Shown: positions 40,949 to 49,795, counted from the stretch's first letter. The stretch is 64,000 nucleotides of DNA from UMGS1649 sp045652705 (GCA_045652705.1 JAZRUV010000013.1:1-64000), one strand, 5' to 3'. The notes: generated by a model not told the origin, from the letters alone. Numbers and translations: made by a program.

Positions 40949-41068
40949 GTGGAAATTATATTTTCAAAATCTTATAGATTTTGAGTACGATATTAAAATT
41001 TCGTACATGTATATAATACCACTTTTTACTGTCGAAGTTTGTCGAAACGTGAAATGTCCGCTAAAAAA

Positions 41069-41272
41069 TTAAAATCTTTCTATTTGTTGTACATTATCAT
41101 ATTCATATGAAGCACAAGCAGTATCTTTTAAAGCATCTTTTGTTTTATCGTATGAACAGTTACAAACAAATATTTCATCTAACATACAAGTAGAATCTTG
41201 TATACAATTATGTGTGCATTCTGCTACATCACATTTTATTTTTTGTCCGCCTTTAACTTGTTTCTTTTCCAT
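41069..41272 (-). CDS. Cys-rich DUF1540-type small protein
   Basis: The 67-residue protein contains KIKCDVAECTHNCIQDSTCM, then EIFVCNCSYDKTKDAL and DTACASYEY. Its seven cysteines are in the spacing of DUF1540 proteins, probably a small metal site. GAGGTG lies upstream of ATG 41272. The gene is alone, divergent from sigK. DUF1540 genes are common in spore-formers, but their role is not established. Confidence 0.8.
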   Translation of the reverse strand: MEKKQVKGGQKIKCDVAECTHNCIQDSTCMLDEIFVCNCSYDKTKDALKDTACASYEYDNVQQIERF

Positions 41273-41394
41273 TATATTTCACCTCTAGTTATATTATCCC
41301 AATATATACTAAACTTATACAATAAAAAATAGGATTTGCGTGACAGGCAATAATATTTATATAAAACATAAAAATGTATAAGCGAGGTGTTTTT

Positions 41395-42090
41395 ATGATT
41401 TTAGAAATGTTGTCTAACATTTTATCTTACGTTTTTTTACTTTTTGGTTATATTTCTTCAGAAAATTTATTTCCAGAACCTCTTAGTAAAAGCGAAGAAG
41501 AATATTTGTTAAAAAAACATTTTAATGGAGATAAAAAAGCAAGACATAAATTAATAGAGCATAATTTAAGATTAGTAGCGCATATTGCCAAAAAATATGC
41601 AGCAAATACGCAAGATAACGAGGAATATATTTCTATTGGAACTATTGGTTTAATAAAAGGCATAGATAGTTTTAGTGAAGATAAAGGATTTAAATTATCT
41701 ACATATTGTAGTAGGTGTGTTGAAAATGAAATATTAATGCATCTAAGGAGTAGTAAAAAAACAAGTTCAGATGTATCTATGAATAGTGTAATTGGTACAG
41801 ATAAAGACGGAAATGATATGGAACTAATAGATATTATAGAGCAAGAAGGTGTTGATCCAATAGATAATATATACAATAAAGTTGTTACTAAAGAAATGTT
41901 AAAGTACATAAAAGAAGAACTTAGTGATAGAGAAAAGAAAGTTATACAGATGAGATATGGTTTAAATGGTGAGGAAGAAAGAACCCAACAAGAGGTGGCG
42001 GACACATTAAATATTTCTAGGTCATATGTTTCTAGAATTGAAACAAAAATACAAAAGAAATTAGGTAAGTTTATTCAGGTAGATAAGTGA
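41395..42090 (+). CDS. sigK: pro-sigma-K, late mother-cell sporulation sigma factor
   Basis: The 231-residue protein starts with a hydrophobic pro-sequence (about residues 1-25, LSNILSYVFLLFGYISS) before FPEPLSKSEEEYLL, as in Bacillus pro-SigK. Region 2 (HNLRLVAHIAKKY, ISIGTIGLIKGIDSFSEDKG, RCVENEILMHLRSSKK) and region 4 (MRYGLNGEEERTQQEVADTL, SRSYVSRIETKIQKKLG) are complete. There is no skin element; the gene is continuous. GCGAGGTG precedes ATG 41395; an earlier in-frame ATG at 41374 has no site. Confidence 0.93.
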   Translation: MILEMLSNILSYVFLLFGYISSENLFPEPLSKSEEEYLLKKHFNGDKKARHKLIEHNLRLVAHIAKKYAANTQDNEEYISIGTIGLIKGIDSFSEDKGFKLSTYCSRCVENEILMHLRSSKKTSSDVSMNSVIGTDKDGNDMELIDIIEQEGVDPIDNIYNKVVTKEMLKYIKEELSDREKKVIQMRYGLNGEEERTQQEVADTLNISRSYVSRIETKIQKKLGKFIQVDK

Positions 42091-42092
42091 AG

Positions 42093-42121
42093 TTGAAAAT
42101 GTGTAAATAGTGTGTTATAAT
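42093..42121 (+). promoter_or_regulatory. promoter of the orphan gene at 42171
   Basis: TTGAAA (42093-42098), a 17-nt spacer, then TATAAT (42116-42121), preceded by GTGTGT. Confidence 0.75.
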
Positions 42122-42170
42122 AATTATGTCGAATTTATTGACTCAAGAATAATTTCTAGGAGGAATCCAG

Positions 42171-42473
42171 ATGGAAGGAACAATACAAATTAACAATTGT
42201 GGAGTATATACTAAAGTTTCGAAAAATTGGTTGTGTGGAAGACTCTTGAAAGATAGTGCGAAGTATTATAGGAAGGATTTTAAGAGCTATCCAACAATGT
42301 TTACTGCTGAGGTAGATATGCTTATTTCTAAGCTACAGGATGCTACCACAATACAAATATATCAAACAGGTGTTGTAAGACTCTTTTTTGAGTGTGGACA
42401 TTTTGAAGAAAGACATGCGATATATTTGAGGGACTTGTCAAAAGGAACACTGAAAATGTTAAAGAGCATATAA
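42171..42473 (+). CDS. orphan protein, 100 aa, function unknown
   Basis: MEGTIQINNCGVYTKVSKNW begins a small basic soluble protein, ending HAIYLRDLSKGTLKMLKSI. AGGAGG lies upstream. It is a self-contained unit with a promoter at 42093-42121 and a strong terminator. No family is recognised. Confidence 0.65.
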   Translation: MEGTIQINNCGVYTKVSKNWLCGRLLKDSAKYYRKDFKSYPTMFTAEVDMLISKLQDATTIQIYQTGVVRLFFECGHFEERHAIYLRDLSKGTLKMLKSI

Positions 42474-42485
42474 GTAAAATGTTAA

Positions 42486-42525
42486 AAAATACAAAGACAG
42501 CTAATTTTAGCTGTCTTTGTATTTT
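42486..42525 (+). terminator. Rho-independent terminator, 18-bp stem
   Basis: AAAATACAAAGACAGCTA pairs with TAGCTGTCTTTGTATTTT around a short loop. Confidence 0.9.
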
Positions 42526-42547
42526 ATATAATTTTTTGAGCATAACA

Positions 42548-42575
42548 TTTACAACAAAAATACTTGTGATATAAT
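42548..42575 (+). promoter_or_regulatory. tRNA-Thr promoter
   Basis: TTTACA (42548-42553), a 16-nt spacer, then TATAAT (42570-42575) with TGTGA before the -10, 10 nt upstream of the tRNA. Confidence 0.7.
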
Positions 42576-42585
42576 ATACATAAGT

Positions 42586-42661
42586 GCTTCCATAGCTCAG
42601 TAGGCAGAGCGCATCCTTGGTAGGGATGAGGCCACCAGTTCGACTCTGGTTGGAAGCTCCA
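42586..42661 (+). tRNA. tRNA-Thr (anticodon GGT)
   Basis: The acceptor stem is GCTTCCA with TGGAAGC. The anticodon stem CATCC/GGATG holds the loop TTGGTAG, anticodon GGT at 42619-42621. The T arm ACCAG TTCGACT CTGGT is intact. CCA is encoded (42659-42661) after discriminator T. The next gene begins 24 nt downstream, with no terminator between. Confidence 0.95.
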
Positions 42662-42685
42662 AATTGTAGTAAAGGAGAATTGTTT

Positions 42686-43888
42686 GTGGATATTCATAAC
42701 ATAGCTTTAGTAAGGGCAACAGATGTTATACCATTTGATGGGATGGTGTACCCTGTAAAAGATAAACAGTTTATTAAGAAAGAAACAGGCCCAGGATTTG
42801 CAGGAGAAATGTTCTCCTTGTTAAAAAGAAAAGGCATATTAAATCCTATAGATTGGGAAGCATCCGATGAGGAAAGACAAGTAACAGAGGAAAAGAATAA
42901 ACAAATTGCGTCACAATATATGCCATATACTTCTATGTATAACTCAATGGTATTGTGGTCTTTAAACGGAATAGTTCCGGATGATAATGCTACAAAATTT
43001 TCTCAGAAGTCTTGTGCAATAATTGACGGTTTAGAAGAGCAAATAGAACAAGCAGATATTGTTTCAATGGTGCCTACAGATACTGCTGTTAAAGGAACAG
43101 TGACACTATCTAAAAATGCTAAGATATTAATATCAAAAGAAAGATATGATAGTTTATCTCAGCAGGAAAAAGAACAATTGGCGAAATTAGATTTAACTGT
43201 AGAGGTTTTTGAAGGAGATTTAAAAACAGCAATAGATACTACTTTAATAGAATCAGAAAGATATACGGCAGAAGACTTGAGATTGGCAAGTGAAGATGGT
43301 GGATATAAAGCATCTCCTACTAGTGAAGATGTAATTGGAACCATAAAGAGTATAGCACAAGAAAAAGATATACCACAACTATTGCATAAGAAAATATTTG
43401 AAGGTGAAACAGATGGAATTCCAAAATTAGAAGATGTAAAAGGCGAAAAAGACAAATGTGATATAGTATCAGAGTTTTATATGCGAACCTTTTTAGAATA
43501 TATTCTTCCAAGATTGGATATAGACGAGGTGGTTAAAGGGAGTATATTATCCTTCCCGAATGTTCCTCGACATATTGAAGACTTATGTGATGAGATTGGA
43601 AGAATTGGTATAGATAAATATAAACAAGTGTTAGATGAATATAATGAATCCTTAGAAAAATTAAGAGATACAGAAAAATTGCCAACACCAGAACAAATAG
43701 TTGATGCAGCTAGGGAAGATAGGAAAATAGATTTAATATCTATGATTGAACAAGAAAAAACACAAGATGCTGTTTTAACAAGTGCAATAGAAGCAACTGA
43801 AGAGATAGTTACAGAAAGTGCTATAGAACAACAGGGAGAAAAATTATCACAAATAGAAATAGGAACAAAAGAAACGGAGATTGAATAA
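42686..43888 (+). CDS. large acidic protein directly downstream of tRNA-Thr, 400 aa
   Basis: GTG 42686 has AAAGGAG 8 nt upstream; a longer open frame would run back through the tRNA. The product is soluble and acidic. The N-terminal region (IALVRATDVIPFDGMVYPVK) may be a compact fold. The middle contains SKNAKILISKERYDSLSQQE, and the C-terminal third is helical and Glu-rich. No family is recognised. The stop abuts the start of the small partner 43889-44323 (TAAATG). It is probably co-transcribed with the tRNA. Confidence 0.7.
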   Translation: MDIHNIALVRATDVIPFDGMVYPVKDKQFIKKETGPGFAGEMFSLLKRKGILNPIDWEASDEERQVTEEKNKQIASQYMPYTSMYNSMVLWSLNGIVPDDNATKFSQKSCAIIDGLEEQIEQADIVSMVPTDTAVKGTVTLSKNAKILISKERYDSLSQQEKEQLAKLDLTVEVFEGDLKTAIDTTLIESERYTAEDLRLASEDGGYKASPTSEDVIGTIKSIAQEKDIPQLLHKKIFEGETDGIPKLEDVKGEKDKCDIVSEFYMRTFLEYILPRLDIDEVVKGSILSFPNVPRHIEDLCDEIGRIGIDKYKQVLDEYNESLEKLRDTEKLPTPEQIVDAAREDRKIDLISMIEQEKTQDAVLTSAIEATEEIVTESAIEQQGEKLSQIEIGTKETEIE

Positions 43889-44323
43889 ATGGGAATATCA
43901 ATAAATACAAGACAGGCATATTCTGAAATAGATGAGTTTTTAAATATTATCAGTGTCGAGAACAAGAACAAAGTTCCTGAATATTTAAGAGAGCTTTTTA
44001 ACAAAGAAAAGGATGAAAATTATATTAAAGGAATAAATCCTAATATTCCTATAAAAGAACAAGCTCTGAAAGAAGAAACTCTTGCTATTATAGCCTGGCT
44101 TAATTTAGAGTATTGGTGTCAAGACGAAAATGAAAAGAAAAGGCTAAGAGAGATATATGCCAAAAATGAGGAAAGATATAATGAGTTATTGCAAATTGCT
44201 TTTAATCCGAATGATGTTTTTAAACCAAAAGAACAAGTAAAAGAAAATGTTCCTATTGTTAAAACTGAAGAATCAAAAATAAAGAGGATTATAAATAAAC
44301 TGAAAAGGATATTTTTTAAATAA
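43889..44323 (+). CDS. small helical partner protein, paralogue of 20984-21421
   Basis: The 144-residue helical protein has blocks VPEYLRELFNKEKDENYI and EETLAIIAWLNLEYWCQDEN, then a polar linker and a basic amphipathic C-terminus (SKIKRIINKLKRIFFK). Each feature matches the protein at 20984-21421 in order and length. Here it follows its large neighbour, while at 21 kb it precedes it. The large neighbours do not look alike. That suits a shared adaptor for different clients. Confidence 0.75.
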   Translation: MGISINTRQAYSEIDEFLNIISVENKNKVPEYLRELFNKEKDENYIKGINPNIPIKEQALKEETLAIIAWLNLEYWCQDENEKKRLREIYAKNEERYNELLQIAFNPNDVFKPKEQVKENVPIVKTEESKIKRIINKLKRIFFK

Positions 44324-44370
44324 AATAAAAAACTATATATGAATTTTAATATTATTTTAAAGAGGTAAAT

Positions 44371-45291
44371 ATGAAAGAAAGTTTTAGTGAATTATATGCA
44401 AGATTATATAATGAAAATTTTGCTGAATTAGAGCAGTTAAGAGCAAAAGAGAAGAAAGGGGCTACAGGTTTAATAATTTGCATAATAGCCATGTTTTTGT
44501 TATCAATAATAAGTCCGCTTTTTGTAATAATAGGTATGGTATGTATAATTATATATGCTATCAAGAGCATGAAAAAAAGCAGTTCAAATGTGGCGGAGAG
44601 AGCAAAAACATATAGAGAAGTTTTTAAAGAAAAAATTGTAGGACCAATAATAGAAAACTCTTTTGGTAGCGCAAAGTATGATGCAAGAGCAGGTATATCA
44701 TCTTTTGAATATAAAAAAGCTGGATATAAAGAACATTATGATAGATATCATTCAGAAGACTTAATTATTGCACCACTTACTGTGGAAGGTGACGTTAGCA
44801 CATTTATGACTATTGCAGAAGTTCATACGGAAGATGAGCATACTGATGAAGACGGACATACGTCATATACAACAGTTTTCCAAGGTCTTACATCAAGTTT
44901 CTTGTTGCCTAAAAATTTAGATAAGAATATATATATTCGTTCAAATGGAAGAGTAAGTGGATGGAATAAAAACAAAATAAAAATGGACATGCCAGAATTT
45001 GAAAAAATATTTGACGTAGAAAGTGATGACGCAATACTAACTATGAGAATATTAACGGCTGATGTAATGGCTGAAATGATAGATTTATATGAAAAATATA
45101 AATATAAATTTGAAATAAATATATTGAATGATACAATATATATGAGACTTAGAACAGGACCTATGTTTGAGCCAAGTGTATTTAAAGAATCTATGGAGTA
45201 CAAGCAAATTGAGAAATACTATCTAGTATTAAAAGCTTTGACGAGTATAGCTAGTCACATATATGACACAGTCTCAAGAATAGAAATTTAG
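44371..45291 (+). CDS. DUF3137 domain membrane protein
   Basis: The 306 residues have two adjacent N-terminal spans (about 33-68, GLIICIIAMFLLSIISPLFV and VIIGMVCIIIYAI) and a large soluble domain. That domain contains FKEKIVGPIIENSFGSAKYD, SEDLIIAPLTVEGD, TTVFQGLTSSFLLPKNLDKN and SDDAILTMRILTADVM, in the DUF3137 pattern. DUF3137 genes are regularly paired with lemA, as here (9 nt apart). Function unknown; an envelope role is likely. Confidence 0.85.
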   Translation: MKESFSELYARLYNENFAELEQLRAKEKKGATGLIICIIAMFLLSIISPLFVIIGMVCIIIYAIKSMKKSSSNVAERAKTYREVFKEKIVGPIIENSFGSAKYDARAGISSFEYKKAGYKEHYDRYHSEDLIIAPLTVEGDVSTFMTIAEVHTEDEHTDEDGHTSYTTVFQGLTSSFLLPKNLDKNIYIRSNGRVSGWNKNKIKMDMPEFEKIFDVESDDAILTMRILTADVMAEMIDLYEKYKYKFEINILNDTIYMRLRTGPMFEPSVFKESMEYKQIEKYYLVLKALTSIASHIYDTVSRIEI

Positions 45292-45300
45292 GAGGAATTT

Positions 45301-45951
45301 ATGGGAGAAAACAATAATTTTATTAAAATCTTTTTTATAATTTTTGCACTTGTGTTTTTAATGCCTGCTATTATGACATTAAGAACTTTGTTCCCAAACA
45401 TTACATTAAGCCCGCTAGCTATAATATTAATAATATTAGGCTTTATAATAGCTTGGGTTATTGCTACATACAACAAGTTTGTGTCATTGTCTCAAAGGGT
45501 TAGACAAGCTCAAGGTGGAATAGATGTGTATTTAAAACAACGTTTTGACCTAATACCAAATTTAGTTGAAGCAGTAAAGGGATATGCAGCGCACGAAAAA
45601 GGACTTATGGAAAATATAGCAAAGTTAAGAAATGATTATGCTTCAAGAAATGATCAAGATATAACAGAAAGCCAAAGTTTAAATGATAGATATACAAGGA
45701 TTCTTGCTATGATAGAATCTTATCCAGAACTAAAATCTGATGAGGCGTTCTTAAACCTGCAAAAAACCTTATCTAAAATAGAAAGTCAACTTCAAGCAGC
45801 AAGAAGAATATATAATAGTGAAGTTACTGAATATAATACAAAAAGATTAAAAGTTCCATCGAATATAATAGCAGGAACGTTTGGTTTTAAAGAAAAATAT
45901 TTATTTGAAATCAATGATGCAGAAAGAGAAAATATAGATATAAACATTTAA
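45301..45951 (+). CDS. lemA: LemA family protein
   Basis: Two N-terminal spans (about 8-30 and 37-57) precede YNKFVSLSQRVRQAQGGIDV and YLKQRFDLIPNLVEAVKGYA, the LemA signature. A helical bundle with FLNLQKTLSKIESQLQAARR follows, ending in an extended tail. The 216 residues are typical. LemA proteins are membrane-linked helical bundles of uncertain function. It forms an operon with the DUF3137 gene and has a terminator directly after the stop. Confidence 0.92.
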   Translation: MGENNNFIKIFFIIFALVFLMPAIMTLRTLFPNITLSPLAIILIILGFIIAWVIATYNKFVSLSQRVRQAQGGIDVYLKQRFDLIPNLVEAVKGYAAHEKGLMENIAKLRNDYASRNDQDITESQSLNDRYTRILAMIESYPELKSDEAFLNLQKTLSKIESQLQAARRIYNSEVTEYNTKRLKVPSNIIAGTFGFKEKYLFEINDAERENIDINI

Positions 45952-45977
45952 AAGAAGAGCGTTAGGCTCTTCTTTTT
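45951..45977 (+). terminator. lemA terminator
   Basis: AGAAGAGC (45953-45960) pairs with GCTCTTCT (45966-45973), followed by TTT. Confidence 0.85.
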
Positions 45978-46092
45978 CGGAGATTCATGTGTTTTATTTG
46001 GTTTATTATAATTTTTAGTTCATCGTAATAAAGAATGTTTATCCTTTATATAATACAGTATATGTAAATTCAAAATATGTGTTACAAGTTTG

Positions 46093-46121
46093 TCATAAGC
46101 GCAGGCAATAATTCATATTAA
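46093..46121 (+). promoter_or_regulatory. putative SigE-type promoter for the SPOCS/LysM gene
   Basis: GTCATAAG near 46092 resembles the SigE -35, and CATATTAA near 46114 the SigE -10, about 15 nt apart. Between them lies CAGGCAATAAT, which also occurs upstream of sigK (41344-41354). No good SigA boxes are present. Resemblance only. Confidence 0.45.
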
Positions 46122-46162
46122 TTTAATGTAATCATATATTGTAATAAATAGGAGGTAATAAA

Positions 46163-47680
46163 ATGGCAATAAATATAGATAAACAGACGATGTCATTAAA
46201 TAAAATTATAGCAAGGAATTCTTTGGTTACGTGGATAGAACAAGATATTCTTGTTCCAGATACAAAACCTGATGTAATGAAAATAATTGGAGTAGAGGCA
46301 GTTCCTTTTGTGGGGAATGTAGAGGTGGTAGACTCTGGAGTAAGAGTGACGGGGGAAATAACATATTATATTGTTTATAGGGCAATGGATAAAGATAAGA
46401 CAAGAGGTATAAGTATGACGTATCCATTTAGCCAAACAATAAATGTGCCAGATGCTAAAAAAGGAATGAATGCAAGAGTTACAGCAGATGTTAGAAATAT
46501 AATATATTCTTTGCCTAACGAAAGAAAGGTAGCTATAAAAACAGAAGTGGTATTTAAATATGTGGTAAGGGAAGCGGGTAGTGTTGAACTGATACAAGGA
46601 ATGAGTGACGCAGAAGATATAGAAACGAAATCTTCACAAGATGTCTTCTATAACGTAATTAGTACAAAACAAGAAATACTAGATGCTAAAGAAGATATTG
46701 TAGTTCCTGAAAACACCCCTAAAATTGGAGAAATATTAAGAGTAAGTAGTAATATTACAAACACGGATTATAAAGTAAGCTATAACAAGATACTTGTAAA
46801 GGGAGATATAACTGTTGAAATGTTATATTTAGAAGCAGGAGATGCAGAAAACATATTTACGTATACTACAACAATACCTTTTACAGGGATGATAGAATTT
46901 GATAATATCTCTGAGAATTATCGTTTTGATATCAAGTATACATTAAGAAACTTAGAATTAGTACTTGGTGAAAACAATATGCTTACTATTTCTGCTGAAG
47001 TGCTTGCAGATGCTACAATGTTTGAAGAAACCAAAGTGGACTATGTAAATGATTTTTATAGTACAAATAGCAACTTAAATTACGATAAATCCGAAGTCGC
47101 AGTTATAAAGAATAAAGAAACTATAACAAAACAGGTAAATATAAAAGATAACATAGGTATTACAGATGATAAAAACAGAATTCTTACATATAGCATAGGT
47201 ACAGGACATCTAAATACTAAAGTAAGTGGTTCTAATTTATATGTGGATGGTCCATTAAAAGTTAATGTTACTTTGGAGAATAAAGATACTGGTATAGTTG
47301 ATGCTAAAACTTACGACATGTTAGTAGATACAACAGTGCCTTTGGGTAAAGAGGTAAATGAAGATAATGTGGATGTAATTATAACGGTAGAAAATAAAAT
47401 GGTAACAGTACAAAATGGAAACGTAGAAGCAAACGTTACATTAAATATAGTTGCTGAAGTTGAAAATATAGATAAAATTACAATTATAGGGAACATAGAA
47501 CAAGAAAACTTAAACCCAGAAGATTTTGATAGCATGTATATGTATATTGTGAAAAAAGGGGATAACTTATGGAGCATTGCTAAAAAATATAAAACTACGG
47601 TGGATAAGATAGCAAATGTAAATAATATATTAGATGAAAATAAAATAGATATAGGTCAAAAACTTTTAATTATACGATGA
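46163..47680 (+). CDS. SPOCS/LysM spore morphogenesis protein (SipL-like)
   Basis: The 505-residue protein starts with SPOCS (DUF3794) repeats: ARNSLVTWIEQDILVPDTKP then DVMKIIGVEAVPF. A second unit begins QEILDAKEDIVVPENTPKIG, and further beta-rich units follow. The C-terminus is a LysM domain (YIVKKGDNLWSIAKKYKTTV then IDIGQKLLIIR). This is the layout of Clostridioides difficile SipL, which links the SpoIVA coat base to the forespore. AGGAGG lies upstream. The yunB gene overlaps its stop by 4 nt. Confidence 0.88.
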   Translation: MAINIDKQTMSLNKIIARNSLVTWIEQDILVPDTKPDVMKIIGVEAVPFVGNVEVVDSGVRVTGEITYYIVYRAMDKDKTRGISMTYPFSQTINVPDAKKGMNARVTADVRNIIYSLPNERKVAIKTEVVFKYVVREAGSVELIQGMSDAEDIETKSSQDVFYNVISTKQEILDAKEDIVVPENTPKIGEILRVSSNITNTDYKVSYNKILVKGDITVEMLYLEAGDAENIFTYTTTIPFTGMIEFDNISENYRFDIKYTLRNLELVLGENNMLTISAEVLADATMFEETKVDYVNDFYSTNSNLNYDKSEVAVIKNKETITKQVNIKDNIGITDDKNRILTYSIGTGHLNTKVSGSNLYVDGPLKVNVTLENKDTGIVDAKTYDMLVDTTVPLGKEVNEDNVDVIITVENKMVTVQNGNVEANVTLNIVAEVENIDKITIIGNIEQENLNPEDFDSMYMYIVKKGDNLWSIAKKYKTTVDKIANVNNILDENKIDIGQKLLIIR

Positions 47681-48363
47681 GACCAAAATATTATATAAGA
47701 TTATTCGGACAAATGAATGGTAAAAAATCATTTGTCCTTTTTATTGTAGCAATGCTACTAATAATAATTTCATCTGTATATTTATTAAACAGTATAACAC
47801 CTGCTATAGAAATAGCGTGTCAAAGTAGGGCTAAAGCAATAGGTGTACAAATAACAGAAGAGACTGTAAATGAATTTATACAAAACGTAGAATATGAAAC
47901 GCTTATGCATATAACATACAATGACCAAGGGGAAATAATTGCTATAAGCGCAAACATAATTGAACTTAACAAATTGTCCTCTCAGATTTCATATAAAATA
48001 CAAGAAAAACTAAATAATTTAGATAAAGTATCTGTAGAAATTCCAATTACAAGTATGATGGGACTTAACGTGTTTTCAGGTTATGGACCAGATATAAGTA
48101 TTAAATTATTACCAATGGGAAATATAGAGACAAAATTTGATACGAGTTTTGCATCACAAGGTATAAATCAAACTAAACATACAATATATATGAATATATT
48201 AAGTAACATTACAGTAGTTGCACCATTCATTGGCGGTAGTGTAGAGTGTAATAGCACAGTAACTATAGCAGAAACAATAATAGTAGGAGATATTCCGGAT
48301 ACATATTATAATATTGAAGGACTAGAAGATGCTGCTGAAAGTGGAATTATAGATACTATGTGA
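47677..48363 (+). CDS. yunB: sporulation protein YunB
   Basis: One N-terminal span (about 20-42) is followed by AIEIACQSRAKAIGVQITEE and NLDKVSVEIPITSMMGLNVF then SGYGPDISIKLLPMGNIETK. The family core ends GINQTKHTIYMNILSNITVV. The 228 residues are normal. yunB is under SigE in Bacillus and is expressed in the mother cell. The ATGA overlap with the SipL-like gene indicates a sporulation operon. Confidence 0.92.
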   Translation: MRPKYYIRLFGQMNGKKSFVLFIVAMLLIIISSVYLLNSITPAIEIACQSRAKAIGVQITEETVNEFIQNVEYETLMHITYNDQGEIIAISANIIELNKLSSQISYKIQEKLNNLDKVSVEIPITSMMGLNVFSGYGPDISIKLLPMGNIETKFDTSFASQGINQTKHTIYMNILSNITVVAPFIGGSVECNSTVTIAETIIVGDIPDTYYNIEGLEDAAESGIIDTM

Positions 48364-48465
48364 TGGCAAAAATAAAACAGAAAATATAGTAAAAAAATAT
48401 ATATACAAATGTTTTTATATGGTATAATAAGAAAAGAAAATAAGAATTTACATAAGGAGATAATA

Positions 48466-49746
48466 ATGGAGTATGCAGGAAGTGTTTCTGAGACTTTAAA
48501 ACCTACATATGAAAATGTAACTAAAGAGTTTATAGAAGGTACGTTATATACTTTACTTTGTAACAGTACAAAAACAAATTTTAGAATGCGTTTTGAAGAA
48601 CCAGAAGCAATACAATATATAACAGAGATTTTACAAGAATCAGCTAAGGGTGGAACATATTGGGAAAGAAAAGCTCAGGAAGTATTAAAAGGTCTAAGTA
48701 AAAGTGAAGATTTAGATGATGATACACCGGTAATGGTAATAAGAGATTATAAAGCGTTTTTTGAAAGACTAACTGAGCTATGTGAGCAGAATGTACATCA
48801 ACATTTCAAAAGAACAAAAAACTCGTCATTCCCATGGTATGAGAGAACAAATTGTATGGAAGAAGTTTGGCTTAGAATGGCCCCAGAAGATTTTAATGAC
48901 CCGGAAAACTTTTTAAGAATGCAGGTTCAAATGGCAAAAGATACAACATTTAATAAATACGATCAAGAAACTTGTTTAGGACAGTCGAAAATATTAGGTA
49001 ATAATTATATTTGCATACAAAATAAAGTGGCAAGAACTTGGGATGAGGCGTCTCAGGAAATGGAAATAACTATTTATGATAGTGAACATTATTACGATGA
49101 AAATAAAAGATATAGACCTCAATATAAGTTACCTGTAGTAAGATATGGCATATACGAAAAGGATGGGCAGAAAGTCTGTAGAATATTCTCAATTCAAACA
49201 ACAGATACCGAGGCTAAAAATGGTGTACAAAAGAAAGTAGATAGAGCTAGATATAAAGTAAATGATGGAGTAAGTGAGGAGAGTACAGAAAAAGTAGAGC
49301 CTAAGAATTTAATTGCTCTAAGTATATTTGTAAATCTTTTAAATATGGAAGGCATAACTAAAATAGAAGCACAAGGAGCTTATGCTTTAGATTATGAATT
49401 TCACGAAAAAAGAAATATAAGATTAATAAAAGACTTTAACGAAAGATGGACAGATGAGAAAAAACAAAAACAGCCAGATATGTACATAAGAGAAAAAACA
49501 TATTTGGATAAATCTTATGGTAAAGAGGAGTTAATAAGTGAGATAAAAACAGAACGATTTACTAAAACTTTTGATAGACTGCTTGAACATTACCCTATGG
49601 CCAGGGTAGATAGTTATCCTACAGAAGTAGATAGTAATTATCATATAACAATTCCTAAAATAAAAAGTAAAAGCGAAATAAATGGAGAATTGTTACAAGA
49701 AATGTATTGTTTGGTTGAAAGACAATATGAGACAATAGAAATATAA
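48466..49746 (+). CDS. large cytoplasmic protein of unknown function, 426 aa
   Basis: The soluble protein starts MEYAGSVSETLKPTYENVTK and is helical at first (EPEAIQYITEILQESAKGGT). A mixed region follows with YRPQYKLPVVRYGIYEKDGQ and VCRIFSIQTTDTEAKNGVQK. No membrane segment is present and no family is recognised. ATG 48466 follows AAGGAGATAATA; the in-frame ATG at 48409 has no site. Style and composition resemble the large members of the modules at 21.4 and 42.7 kb, but no small partner is next to it. Confidence 0.7.
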   Translation: MEYAGSVSETLKPTYENVTKEFIEGTLYTLLCNSTKTNFRMRFEEPEAIQYITEILQESAKGGTYWERKAQEVLKGLSKSEDLDDDTPVMVIRDYKAFFERLTELCEQNVHQHFKRTKNSSFPWYERTNCMEEVWLRMAPEDFNDPENFLRMQVQMAKDTTFNKYDQETCLGQSKILGNNYICIQNKVARTWDEASQEMEITIYDSEHYYDENKRYRPQYKLPVVRYGIYEKDGQKVCRIFSIQTTDTEAKNGVQKKVDRARYKVNDGVSEESTEKVEPKNLIALSIFVNLLNMEGITKIEAQGAYALDYEFHEKRNIRLIKDFNERWTDEKKQKQPDMYIREKTYLDKSYGKEELISEIKTERFTKTFDRLLEHYPMARVDSYPTEVDSNYHITIPKIKSKSEINGELLQEMYCLVERQYETIEI

Positions 49747-49755
49747 AAACACGAA

Positions 49756-49794
49756 AATAACACCCCCAAAAGAATTAACTTTTGGGGTGTTATT
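49756..49794 (+). terminator. bidirectional terminator
   Basis: AATAACACCCCCAAAAG pairs with CTTTTGGGGTGTTATT around AATTA, between convergent genes 48466-49746 and 49796-50239. Confidence 0.85.
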
Positions 49795-49795
49795 G

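Noticed and set aside
40960..41068. Riboswitch or structured RNA after tcdA
   Set aside because: Small hairpins are present, but no known riboswitch core was recognised and the downstream gene is on the other strand.
41448..42005. 185-codon minus-strand frame inside sigK
   Set aside because: The sigK product on the plus strand is clearly conserved. The minus frame is a Ser/Leu-rich shadow.
46196..46597. 133-codon minus-strand frame within the SPOCS/LysM gene
   Set aside because: It is an antisense shadow with His/Tyr/Cys-rich sequence. The plus-strand protein shows clear SPOCS and LysM motifs.
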